From positions 104,726 through 168,725 of the forward strand of contig WTPW01000713.1 in the NCBI GenBank assembly GCA_009809945.1: 64,000 bases of DNA. The letters are read 5' to 3'. The notes beneath the pieces are model-generated. The model was not told where the DNA came from and searched no databases. It worked only from the letters and a program-made list of their open reading frames with translations. The translations under genes and the position numbers were made by a program. The first letter of the stretch is position 1. Each line of letters opens with the position of its first letter. Source of the DNA: Gigaspora margarita (Eukaryota > Glomeromycota > Glomeromycetes > Diversisporales > Gigasporaceae). Shown in pieces: positions 47,655 through 58,985 of this stretch.

Positions 47655-48477
47655 CGAATATATTAGCAAATATTAAGAAAATTACATTCCACCAAAGATT
47701 TATATGATTAATTTCTAGTTTTTCCCTTTTTCGTAATGTTTGGTCAGAATTTTTGCCGCCCAGATTATCTGATAATCACTAATTTTCTCAGCGATTCTTG
47801 TAGTTCGTAGTTTTATGTTGATCTACCAACCAAACCATGATTATATACAAAAGTTGTTAAAACTAATATAGCAATAAAGTAAATAATCAAGTTATTATGC
47901 TTTAACGCTTTTTTATTGGTGATACAACCCGTGATCAAAATGTTAAGACTAATATAGCGATGAGCAAGTTATGATCAAGAATGTCATCACAATTCAGATT
48001 CACAATTGTTTAATCACGACAGTATTGCGTGTCGATTTGTAACAAAATGTTTTATGGTAAATCATGAATCAATCAAATATACACCAGCATGGAATGAATG
48101 GAATGCGGGTATTTTAAACCCCCTTCTGATTATCTTAATACCAAAATTATAGCTGATCAATATGGTAGGTCAGTAAAATGAGATCAGTATAGTATAGGTG
48201 AGCAGATCCGTATAGTATAGGTATTACGAATATCAGTATGGTACGACATACCAGATCAGTATGGTATGGATGCAATTTTATCAAACCGTACCATACTGGT
48301 CTGCATAAATATAGTATCAAAAATAGTATGGTATATATATTTAAAAATCGTACCATACTAATCTGCTATTATATTAAACCTATATATTAGCAGAACAGTA
48401 TGGTACGATTGATAAAATCCACACCATACCATACCATACGGATCTGGTAGTTGACAGGGCGTAGGATCGATTTTTTG

Positions 48478-48722
48478 TCACGTGACTTTCCGGCAACAAT
48501 TTGTCTTTGAGAAAAAAATGATTTATGTTAGGGTTTGGGTTCATGTTGGTGGTTAGAAGGAGCATTATATAGCAAAATTGTGCGAGGAAACTTTTTTGTT
48601 AGGCCAGAAAGATACGATAAATACGATTTTTGCAAGACAAACGTTTGTTTTGAATTTCTTTACGTTAAATCTGATCCTGATTTTTAATTGGCTAATTGAC
48701 GCGGAAGATCACGTGACTGGGA
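48478..48722. mobile_element. Element core with shared GATCCTG block
   Basis: Bounded by GTCACGTGACTTTCCG and the inverse-like CGGAAGATCACGTGAC. The core contains GTTAGGGTTTGGGTT and, at about 48664, GTTAAATCTGATCCTG followed by TTAATTGGC, the block found in four other elements of the window. Confidence 0.6.
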
Positions 48723-49107
48723 ATTTGTTCATCTTTCATTTGTGAGTTATTATCAAAACTGAACTTAATGTCTACAATAAGGAAACATTAGTATAATAAA
48801 AAGATTGAAAATATATTAAGTGTGAAAACTTATATTAAAGATATCTAATTCGCTTATCAATTATTCAAGGAAACAAATATAACGCTAATGCTAAAAAATG
48901 TAAAAATTGTATAGCTACCAGATCCGTATGGTATGGTATGGTGTGGATTTTATCAAAGCGTACCATACTGTTCTACTAATATATATATTTAATATAATAG
49001 CAGATCAATATGGTACGGTTTGATAAAATTGCATCCATACCATACTGATCTGGCATGTCGTACCATACTGATCTTCTGTAATCCCATACTGATATGCTCA
49101 CCCATAC

Positions 49108-49594
49108 TGTTACGGGGTGATTTGTACGTTTAATTAATTATAGGATAAAAGTTTATAAAAACAATATGATAAGGCACCTTGCCAGAGGCGTGACGTTGGT
49201 GATTTAGCAATCTCTTGAGAGATTTATAAATAGATTTATTATAGGGAAGTATGAGACTATATTATGTGATATCTATTATAATCCCATAGGATAAGATGTT
49301 CTTTACAAGAGGGCAATTACAGAGCTTTTATAACTTTCGTTAGGCTAATGAACTAAGAGATTTAAGGATAAATCGATCTTTCATCAAGAAAGAATCGAGG
49401 AAGATCACTATAATTAAGGGACTTATTATGATGATTATTTACATGATTATAATAGCAAAGGTTATGTTTAACGATATTTTATATTGTTAACTTCTTAATT
49501 CTTGATTTCTTTCTTTAGGTTTCTTGTATTTGATTGCTTCTTCGATCATGGGTTTACTGCGCCTATTCCAAAGATCACTTTTAGCCCGTGACAT
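49108..49594. repeat. Left LTR
   Basis: 487 bp, TGTTACGGGG...CCCGTGACA, nearly identical to the right LTR. Confidence 0.85.
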
Positions 49595-49993
49595 TCACCC
49601 ACACTTATTTTATGCGTACCATGCATAAAAATCCAAGTATAATTAACTGAGATGCCGTGAACGATGAGACTGTGACCCAGACCATGACGTAGTAACCGGT
49701 CAGAAAGTATGAGATGTGGGAAAGGAATGGGAAATAGGTATGAGGTATTTCTGACGTATATCGTGGGAATGAATTGGGTAACTATGACAATGTTTTCTTG
49801 AATGGGCATTGTGCATAAGTAGTATTTCTCCCTCTTTGCTGCTAGCTTGTCGTAAGTCTAGCTTTGTCATTAGTGAATTGTTGGCTGATCAAAACTTCTG
49901 GTGCAACGTATATTCAAATTCTATAAATTTCCATTTGTCTTCGATATCATATCAGTAATTATTGAAAGTTCACTATTCTAATATTTGGCCCCA

Positions 49994-50375
49994 CCGGTAC
50001 CAGGCTAGATTCACGGGTTGGCATCCTTCTTTTTTTTCGCATTTGGCGGCTTACAGGCAGAGCACCTTAACCTTGGTATTATAAAAAAAAAATAAAAAAG
50101 AAAAAAAAACCATTTTCATTTTTCATTTTCATTTTTGCGCAGTATCTATTTTACCGCTGGTACTAGGCTAGATTAGCGCCTTACGGGCAGAGCAACCCTC
50201 TTTTTTTTCATTTTCATTTTTGCGCAGTACCTATTTTAATGCCGGTACTAGGCTAGATCAGCGCCTTACGGGCAGAGCAACCCTTTTTTTCATTTTCATT
50301 TTTGCGCAGTACCTATTTTACCGCTGGTACTAGGCTAGATTCGCATCTTACAGGCAGAGCAACCCTTTCTTTTTT
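49994..50375. repeat. Tandem repeat of about 95-100 bp inside the LTR element
   Basis: Three to four copies containing TTTTCATTTTTGCGCAGTA, CTATTTTACCGCTGGTACTA, GGCTAGATTAGCGCCTTACG and GGGCAGAGCAACCC, separated by T runs of varying length. Confidence 0.85.
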
Positions 50376-50959
50376 TTTTATCATTAATGGGAACTATCAT
50401 ATGAAATTCTTTACCCACTTGGTACATTCAATGAAATGTGAACTGTATCTATTACCTTCACTCGTATCACAGAACCACGCTGGGGTACAGTTTCTCGTGA
50501 CCAATCCCTTGATCTTCAAAGTAATTATAGGAAGGCAATACACTCCCTATTATTATTATTTTTTTTTAAATACAGTTTATTCGCGGTAATGTGACTTTGG
50601 TATTTATCGCACAATCGAATTTGTGATTTTAAGTCCTTATTCTGTGGTCACATGATATCGTGAACTTCGTTCACAATCAAAACAACAATCCGATTTCGAA
50701 ATCTTTAATTGATATTTTTATCGTGTACTATCGTGAAGAGCCTTAACTATTGAGTCAACTCTTGACATATCAAAGTTAAACAAAAACTAGGGTGTGTGTG
50801 AGTATTAAGTTTAATAATTAATAACAAAAAGAATAAACTAATACTTATCTATTAAGAAGGCTACTGCATCAAGACTCCAAACCTCCATATTCGGAACAAG
50901 CAATTCAATCAATATCTTCTAAGCCTGTATGTACCTTTACTATTTTATATAATCGTTCT

Positions 50960-51120
50960 TTTTTTTTTTTTTTTTTAACTTTTCGTATGTCATCCACCCA
51001 GGGTGCTGAATATACAGAGCCAAATTCGCATTTATCTATTTCTTTAGCTTCTAATAATCTAATCCATCTAATCGTTTCTTCATATTTTTAGCCTCTTCAT
51101 TATAACATGCCCATTTTTNA
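50960..51120 (-). pseudogene. Kinase N-lobe fragment
   Basis: The minus strand gives RWIRLLEAKEIDKCEFGSVY followed by SAPWVDDIRKV, recalling the glycine loop of fungal TKL kinases (GGFGSVYSA). The fragment is short and lies inside the LTR element. Confidence 0.45.
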
Positions 51121-51339
51121 CTGTGGGCCNTAGAAATTACCCGGAAGCACGTATTGGGTGTTGAACGATGTGGCGTAGAAGCATTTTCTGGTTGTACTGA
51201 TCTTTACTAGAATTTGGTTTGGTTGGATTTAGGTTATTCCAGAAGATACCGGTTTCGGGCTTTCCTTGTGGTCTCGCAATGCACTTCCTCATCGTGTAAA
51301 GTTTTCGTCTGTGCCAATTATTGATGATTAATAAACTTA

Positions 51340-51880
51340 ATCATAGGCAGTTTGTTAGTATTTGTTCCATGCATCTCTTAACTAATCTAATATAACTGTT
51401 AGATGTCCCAGGATCAAACTCTAACTCCTCAAAGCTTGTTTTCCAATCAATATTTCCATCATTATAACGCCAAGACGTATTATTATTGTTTGTTTATTTT
51501 TATTTATTTTTTTTTTCACTCAATAATTTTTATCAGAATCGACTAATTCAGATAAAATAAATTCATTATTCAGCCAAAAATATCACAATTTCCAGTTGCT
51601 GTTAGTCACTCATTTGGTTCTAGATTCAAACGTTCCTTCATCAAATATGCGTAGCACTTTGCTGTATCATCATAAATATGTGGTCTTAAACCGTTACATG
51701 CTTGTATTTTAAATTGTAATTTCGATTTTTGCCAAAAGGTACGGGTTTGCTGTATAAAATGTCCCACATGGTTATACCAAATGAATAAATATCAGATGCT
51801 TTAGTATACTGTCGGTTGTCCAAAACCTCAGGGGTTATACAAGGTAAAATTCCACAGATTTTGATTTTAATATAATGTTA
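51340..51880 (-). pseudogene. Kinase C-lobe fragment
   Basis: The minus strand reads GILPCITPEVLDNRQYTKAS then DIYSFGITMWDILYSKPVPF, the activation-segment APE and helix F region of a kinase, followed by IACNGLRPHIYDDTAKCYAY and a divergent C-terminal tail. It lies between the two LTRs, antisense to neither known element gene, and is incomplete. Confidence 0.7.
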
Positions 51881-51917
51881 GTTGTTGAGAAGTCCATATC
51901 TCACAGTCACCACCAAA

Positions 51918-52404
51918 TGTTACGGGGTGATTTGTACGTTTAATTAATTATAGGATAAAAGTTTATAAAAACAATATGATAAGGCACCTTGCCAGAGGCG
52001 TGACGTTGGTGATTTAGCAATCTCTTGAGAGATTTATAAATAGATTTATTATAGGGAAGTATGAGACTATATTATGTGATATCTATTATAATTCCATAGG
52101 ATAAGATGTTCTTTACAAGAGGGCAATTACAGAGCTTTTATAACTTTCGTTAGGCTAATGAACTAAGAGATTTAAGGATAAATCGATCTTTCATCAAGAA
52201 AGAATCGAGGAAGATCACTATAATTAAGGGACTTATTATGATGATTATTTACATGATTATAATAACAAAGGTTATGTTTAACGATATTTTATATTGTTAA
52301 CTTCTTAATTCTTGATTTCTTTCTTTAGGTTTCTTGTATTTGATTGCTTCTTCGATCATGGGTTTACTGCGCCTAATTCCAAAGATCACTTTTAGCCCGT
52401 GACA
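51918..52404. repeat. Right LTR
   Basis: 487 bp, direct copy of the left LTR, followed by the ATAC target duplication. Confidence 0.85.
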
Positions 52405-52416
52405 ATACCATATTGA

Positions 52417-53832
52417 TTTGCGAAAATACAAATCGATGCTATACAATTCTGGTTATCCGTTCAGAATTTTTTTTTTACAGTAAATCACCACAATAATCCG
52501 CAAATGTTAATTCCAATACGAGCTAACTCAAAACCATACTGCATTAGGGTGTTCGATACACTATGAAAATCAAATCTATATATGGTATCATATATTAAAT
52601 TCTAATAAGACAGAGTTTTAAATGATTTTTCCTTATTAACCAATCTAGAGTTCCAATCCAGATAGCGTTTATCCGAATAATTATCGGATATTCGGGTGAC
52701 ACCCACCGGGTCAAATCATTGGTAACTATTAAAAAAAACTTACATTAATTTACTATAGAATTTCCTACACTAAATTCGATCTTAATCTTTTGATACACAA
52801 AAATTGATTATATTTCGCATAGCTAATTGCATTTGTCTGACACGTTTCTTGTTAATTTATTAAATTCGGCATTGGCATTTCATTTTGTTAGATATTTGAA
52901 ATAAACTATTCAAATATTGTATATTCCAAATAAAACAGCTTCATATTAGTATTTGTAGCCATATTCGTAAATGTAATGAGTAAAGTGATGGCCCTTTGTG
53001 CTCATATAGAATCCGGATTCAATAATTGAATTCGGATTTATCCAGATTCGGATTATAATCCGGACACACAAAGTAGGATCCGAATTTAATCCAGATGGCC
53101 CTTAAAGATAGATCGAAACACTACGTATACGCTTTCCCTCCTTAATAGTTACTGTATGTTCTAAAATTTGGCCAATAAACAGTCACTTATTTAACTCAAT
53201 TTGCTTAATAAATTATTTATTAATTGAAAATATTCGAAATAATCCATAATCAGGGGTACCGAATAATCGATTGTGGCAATTAATTGCAATTATTTGATCT
53301 CAATTTAATGATTGGTGTCGCAGCCACAATTAAACAATTAATTGCAATTTTTCCGCAGTTTGTAAATGTGATAGCTTACTGATCTTTGACGTTAGAATTA
53401 TCAACAAAAAAAAGTTTTAAATCTTATTAAGTTTCTTATTAAAATCAATTTAGAGCTTGATCCGTTATCCGTTTTCATATTAAATTTAATGGATTTTATT
53501 ATTAAATTTGGCATTAAACGGATAACGGAACTAGGCTCTAATCAGATTCTTTTTCAAGAAAATTTATGTGCAAAATGTTGATATTAAATTTTAGCCTTAT
53601 CTGAATTTAAAGTGTAGGAAGTCAGCGGCGTCCTATTTACACGTATTTTTAAAAACAACTTCATACACATTCAGATGATTAGCTGAGATCTGCAAATTTT
53701 GAAAACCGATATAAATGAATAATCATAGTATAGTTTCTAACCATAAATTATTTTAAATCAACTTACCCAGTACAACATAAAAATATATATATAATCGTCT
53801 TTGTGCCAAATCATGGGTTTTATATTTGAATA
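52417..53832. other. Intergenic upstream of the GH30 gene
   Basis: AT-rich with several short inverted motifs (CGGATTCAATAATTGAATTCGG near 53010, read in part; CAATTAATTGCAATT near 53280 and 53335). Apart from the MITE at 53451 no feature is supported. Confidence 0.45.
53451..53540. mobile_element. 90-bp MITE, hAT-like
   Basis: Termini TAGAGCTTGATCCGTTATCC and the inverse of TAGAGCCTAGTTCCGTTATC. Flanks ATCAATT and ATCAGATT resemble a degraded 8-bp duplication. Confidence 0.7.
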
Positions 53833-54081
53833 ATGGTAGGTTTTAAAATACGATTACTTTTAACTGTCGGCATTTTTTTATCCATTGTGAATGCGGATAG
53901 AACGGTATTTATAGATCCAAATGACCGCTGGCAAGTTTTTGAAGGATGGGGAACGAGTTTATGCTGGTGGGCAAATGCGTTAGGTGTATTTCCGCCCTAT
54001 AAGAAAGTGGTCCGGGATCGCACGGAAAAACAGTGTATAGGCACGTGGTCGAGTGGCACGTGCTATGGGTCGTGTTTGCAC

Positions 54082-54516
54082 TAGGGTGTCCAGGATTATG
54101 CGATGCGATATTATGCGCATAATTTGCTATTTTTTCGCATCGCATATGCTTCGCATAATCAAGCAAAAAAAAGCATAAATCACGTGAATAAAATCTGATT
54201 GGTTGTTGGGAATATGGTAACTTTGTTTGACAAGCTTTAAATTTGTAATTTGGGTGATAGAGTGGTGACAAAATGTAGGTCCCGAAAAGTTCCGATGTAG
54301 AAAATGAAAGGACTTAAATTACGAGCATAGTCGAGGTAAAATTTTTGATAAATGTCCGAGAAATTCCGATAAAGCAGAAAAAAAAATTAATTACATATAA
54401 TAAAAATCGCATAATTTGGTCGCATAATCTTAAATTTATTTCGCATCCATCGCATAATCAACCTCAGTTCGCCCGCATAATTTACCTCATCGCATCGCAT
54501 AATCCTGGACACCCTA
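54082..54516. mobile_element. hAT MITE, 435 bp, TAGGGTGTCC family, nested
   Basis: Same termini and subterminal GATGCGAT motifs as the 29.4-kb MITE, in inverse overall orientation. The 8-bp duplication GTTTGCAC is exact (54074-54081 and 54517-54524). It is inserted within the CCCTATAAG element, so it is younger than that insertion. Confidence 0.93.
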
Positions 54517-55140
54517 GTTTGCACGTGCATGGTTCGAGTAGGCACGGGAATCGGCGGACCGTGTTGATCCGTATACACGTGCCAATTTAACGTGAAATCA
54601 CGTAAATCTTCCGTGCCTTTTGTAGCAGTTTACTAGGGCTGTTTAAGCCTGTACCGGGGGTACAGGTTTTTATCCTGTTTCTCAATTTAGTTAGTACGTG
54701 ATAGATATTTTAAAATTGGTTTATTTATTTAGAAGTTATAGGTTAAGAGCCTATACCCCGGGTATATTTTAAGGACGCTCGTTTACTAAGCCAATTGACA
54801 CGTGCGATGGCTCGTGAATGGAATGGGTAAGTAAATATAAATTTATGGTCCACTTTCCAATAGACATTTTATTAGAAGAGGACCGGATAATAGTTGAAGT
54901 ATGTACATATCTGGAAGCTAAAGCAACTGCAAATGTGTAAAATCTTGCAAGGAATCTTTTTCCTTAAGATACCAGAGCAGACTTACTTGCGAGTTTTTGA
55001 GATATTGCAACTTTTTTTAAAAAAAATCGTTTGTGATCCTTCGCTCTTATAGTACTCCGTGAAAAGAGCCAGCACGTGTCATTTTTAACACGTGCCATTC
55101 CGTGTAATTCGACGTGCCATCACGTACAACGTGCATTAGT

Positions 55141-55254
55141 GATGCCTGGCGAAATGACGAAACTTGACGAAACCATAAGTTTCGTCATTGACGAAACTCG
55201 ACGAAACTTATGGTTTCGTCATTTCGTCAAGGCAAAATTAGTTTCGCCAGGCAT
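55141..55254. mobile_element. 114-bp inverted-repeat MITE, GATGCCTGGC family
   Basis: GATGCCTGGCGAAA and its inverse bound internal copies of TTTCGTCATTGACGAAAC. Related to the 98-bp element at 39218. It too lies within the CCCTATAAG element. Confidence 0.8.
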
Positions 55255-55554
55255 CTATAACGTGCATATGCGTGCCACCGAATGCGTGCCATTCCGTGTG
55301 ACGTAATATAACGTGCCACCCCATTACCGTAGTATCCGTGTCATTTTTAATCGTGCCATTCCGTAAAACGTGTCACACGGTCCGTACCATCCCGTGCATA
55401 TACACCGTTTTCCCGTACCATACCCCGAACCACTTTTCTTATAGGGCCGGATATTGTTAGAAACCAAGCAGCAGATCTAGTATTTGACCTTAATAAGGTA
55501 CTTTCTTATTGTGCAATTTATTACTTTTCCATTCTCTTAAAAAAAATATTCTAG

Positions 55555-56955
55555 GCATGATCAGATCAGATCATGTTCCAACCATTATAACGAAATTTGG
55601 ATTTGTTACTAGCACGTATCCTGAACATTTTTCTTTAAAACTAGCTATAACAAAAGATGTTATACCTAAATTTTTCCGCATATTTATTTTAGCGATTGTG
55701 TCCATCAAGAAAACTTCTACCATAGTAATAATAATGTCGCAACTTATCAGATATCTTGAAGTCTGGTCTTTTATTTACGAAGTTTCATTGACTATGCTAA
55801 AACATGGCAATTTTTCAACCAGAATCCGCATATGGATTGGGTCTATTATAAGTCAAATATGCATTTATTATTCTACGCAAGTTTATAATGCCCGCAAATG
55901 TATTTGAACTATATGAGCAATTTCCATAGTTGTTTTCATAAATTCGGGACATAAATCGTAAGTACCAAGTCAGCATAACAGAAGTTCGTTTTGATTGGCT
56001 AAAATTTGAATAAATATGATTGGCGACGATTATTTATTTATACAGTCAATTGTAATTTTTAAAATACTTTTATTAGTAAAAATCGTCACGCCATATAAAA
56101 TTTTTTTTTGTAATACGTGACGAAACAATAAACTTAAGCAACCTATTTTTCGTCTTTAAACCTACTGTTTTTCAATGAGAGATACAGTGAGATACAGTAG
56201 TTCAAGAAACTAGATGAGAAGTGAATATTTTGAAAGGTCGGGAAGGTGGTTCGACGATCTAAGCAATTAGTAAGTGAAATTGTGAGTTGTTGTTTTAACT
56301 GGGCTTGTTTACCTTACAAGTGAAAAAGAAAAGTACAATTTTGAATTACTATTCTAAAACCTTTTATTGTATATATTTAGGCTATGAATATAATTTAAAA
56401 ATAACGTTTATAGATACAAAAAGTTGTATGTTTAGGGGTTTTGGGTATGCGTAATAATGTATTGCGAAGCTGATTTAAAGTATTTTTTGTAAAATAATAT
56501 ATTTATCGTGTAATAAATAATATAGATATATATTTCGTGATATTTAAATTAAAACAGTAATTATTAAACTGTATTAAATGTACTGTAAAAGCGTCTTTAG
56601 AGAGTATTAAAAGTTCGTAATAAACTTTATCCGGGCATAGCCGGTAATCTATCCGAGGTGTGATCGACATTTTTCCGGGGTATTTTAACAACCAATCAAA
56701 ACGAACTTCTGCTATGCTTACCAAGTCAGAATGAATGAAAAATTTCTGTATCTGTTTCAAAATTTCGGGACAATTGAATCGTAAGTTACTAATCAGAATC
56801 AAAATGTTACAAACGTTAGTCATCATCAGAAACTTATCAATTGAGTCATCGGCAAATGTTCAGTCATCCCAGAATTTATGAAAAAACCTTGAATTATCCC
56901 AGGAATAATAAACATACGAACTGGATCCAAACAGATCTGATGATTTTGAATCCAT
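55555..56955 (-). pseudogene. Unidentified antisense gene relic inside GH30 intron 1
   Basis: From an ATG at 56955 the minus strand reads MDSKSSDLFGSSSYVYYSWD, NSRFFHKFWDD and, after a stop, ADDSIDKFLMMTNVCNILIL and NCPEILKQIQKFFIHSDLV, where the MULE-like element interrupts it. Beyond that element coherent residues persist in changing frames to about 55560. Composition looks coding but I do not recognise the family. It makes intron 1 of the GH30 gene far longer than the others. Confidence 0.35.
55972..56718. mobile_element. MULE-like non-autonomous element, 747 bp
   Basis: Termini AGCATAACAGAAGTTCGTTT and inverse, about 28 bp, with an exact 9-bp duplication TACCAAGTC (55963-55971 and 56719-56727). 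Located in GH30 intron 1. The target contained a short direct repeat (AATTCGGGACA...ATCGTAAGT at 55941 and again near 56760). Confidence 0.88.
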
Positions 56956-58734
56956 ACTTAAACACAATTTGATCTTGCTGATCGAATAAGTCTTAAAATA
57001 TCCGTCCGATCATGTCTATGAATATTATTAGTAGATAATATATGTAAATAAATAATAACTAAATTTGAATTGAAAAATAGGGATTGGAATTAAATGTTAT
57101 TCGATATAATATCGGAGGAGGAGATAATCCAAGTCATCATCACATGAGAATTGGGGTGATGTGCCAGGTTTGCGGTCATGTGAAAATTGTGAGTATAATT
57201 GGACCCCTGATGCAAATCAAAGATGGATTTTACTTGGTATGAAATGCTAAAGATTATGTACAACATTTTTATCGTGTATTAATGTGTAATAACTAATAGC
57301 TGCGAAGGAACGTGATGCTGATATCTTTGAGGCATTTCCTAATAGGTATGTAAGAGCTGCATTGTAACAATTTTTTAAAGAAAAACAATAGAACTTGTGT
57401 AACACCTTTGTACTTTCTCAGCCCTCCATATTAGATGACCAATAGGTGAGTTCTCAAAAAATAATTCTGAAGTATAAAATTATTTCAAATCTTTCTTCAA
57501 TTTTTGTAGTAACTGCTCTTCTGGAGGTCAAAACAACGATAATAACCTCAATTCCGACTATTACGATAAATTTGCTGATTATCTGACTGAAGTTGTTAAA
57601 TGGTATAAAGAAGAGCAAAGACTTACCTTCAGAACTCTAGAACCATTCAATGAACCAACAACTGGACTTTGGCATGAATTAGGTATGAACGCACAAATTT
57701 GTCTATATATGGTCGAATAGTTGATCAAATTTTCGCGATAAGTTATCATTTTTTTAATTAGCTAAAAAATTTTTCTAAAATTTATTGAAATGATCGTTTA
57801 ACAACTAGTTTCAACAAAATTTTTATCAACATTTCGACTAAATTAATATTGATATCCTTTATTATAAGTACAAAATTACATAACATATTATCTATTCAAA
57901 CAGGTTCCCAAGAAGGACCTACTTACAACTATTCAACAATGGCTAAAGTTATTGACAAGGTACTCTTTTACCAATATTAGAAAAAAAAAATCAAAATATC
58001 TACTAAAAAAACCTTTTTCAAGTCGGAGCTTATCTTAACAATAAAGGCCTCTCAAACACAACATCCGTTTCAATCGCAGATGAAGGTTTAATTGAAGGAG
58101 AAATTGCTACCATTAATGCAATTTCTGGCTTAAATATTATTGCCGATCAAGCTATGTCATATGTCAGCCATTACAATACACATGCTTATTTCGGATTTCA
58201 AAGAACATTCATTTTTGATATGGCAAAAAATGATAGTAGGAGACTTTGGATGAGCGAATGGTATGTAATATTTACTGCATCAATAATATTTTATAAGTAT
58301 TGTGAAATTATGCTAAGTTTTTTTTCAGTTGAATGGTGGAATAAGGGATCTTGGTCATCAAAAGACAGTCCGCGAGCATTAAACTTTCTGAAGAAATTCT
58401 AAATGATATGAGAAATCTTAAGGTGAAAAAGATAACAAATATAGTTAAAGAAATATTTTCTCTGTTTGATACAGTTTAATAACGTAACTATTTTTTATTT
58501 AAAAAAGCCTGTTGCATGGGTTTATTGGCAAGTAATTGAACATGTAGGTTACTTTTCTTTATTTTTGTACTAGATACATATATCTTAATACAAAAATATC
58601 AAGTTTTACTATATATATTAGGCTCCTGATGGTACTTATGGTAATGACTATGGCTTGATCGGTGCAGATTTTAGCAATTCTAGATATACGTCTATCATTT
58701 ATGGATTTGCTCAATTCACTAAGTTCATTCGCCC

Positions 58735-58985
58735 GATTTTTACAGGGCTGTCCCAAAATTTCCGGGTCGGATGCGTCGGATCTAGGTCGGCGTTTAGTCC
58801 TACTTGTTAGCAGGTTCTATAGCAAAATTATCAGCTGGGCATTTTTTACTTAATGAATGGATATGATTTATTAGTAAAATTTTTTATGATCTTGGGGCAA
58901 AATTGATCAATTCCGATCCTGCCGACCATGATTCCGATGCAATCCGACGTATCCCGACCCGGAATTTTGGGGACTCCCCTGTATG
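58735..58985. mobile_element. 251-bp insertion in a GH30 exon, inverted ends and 13-bp direct repeats
   Basis: AGTTCATTCGCCC occurs on both sides (58722-58734 and 58986-58998) and the coding frame FIRPG resumes in the second copy. The inserted piece has near-terminal inverted repeats (ACAGGG..GTCCCAAAATTTCC / inverse of ACAGGGGAGTCCCCAAAATT), offset by 7 and 3 bp from the direct repeats. The class is unclear. Confidence 0.8.

Larger units (their letters stand above)
49108..52404. mobile_element. Young non-autonomous LTR element containing host kinase fragments
   Basis: Two direct repeats of 487 bp (49108-49594 and 51918-52404) start TGTTACGGGG and end CCCGTGACA, the TG...CA form of LTRs. They differ at only about three positions, so the insertion is recent. 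ATAC lies directly outside both (49104-49107 and 52405-52408), a 4-bp target duplication, and the sequence of the host inverted repeat continues across it. The 2.3-kb interior has no recognisable gag or pol, so the family (Gypsy or Copia) cannot be assigned. It contains a tandem repeat and antisense kinase pieces. Confidence 0.8.
48154..52416. mobile_element. Inverted-repeat element rich in GTATGGTA motifs, hosting an LTR element
   Basis: The left arm (48154-48455) and right arm (48908-49107, resuming at 52405-52416) are inverted copies, for example CAGATCCGTATGGTATGGTA and TACCATACTGATCTGGCATG with complements opposite. The right arm is cut by the LTR element and continues with ATACCATATTGAT directly after it, matching the start of the left arm. 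A smaller element core occupies 48478-48722. Confidence 0.7.
53995..55446. mobile_element. TIR element of about 1.0 kb (1452 bp with nested insertions) in GH30 exon 1
   Basis: The ends CCCTATAAGAAAGTGGTCCG and the inverse of CCCTATAAGAAAAGTGGTTC extend about 40 bp inward. CCG flanks both sides (53992-53994 and 55447-55449), a 3-bp duplication; across it the GH30 frame reads VFPDIVRNQ without a gap. The interior is rich in GGCACGTG and CGTGCCATTCCGTG motifs. Three-base duplications occur in Harbinger and CACTA groups, but the terminus fits neither well. No transposase is visible. Confidence 0.85.

Noticed and set aside
55509-55907. 132-residue plus-strand frame
   Set aside because: Lies in GH30 intron 1, antisense to the protein-like relic, with no recognisable domain.
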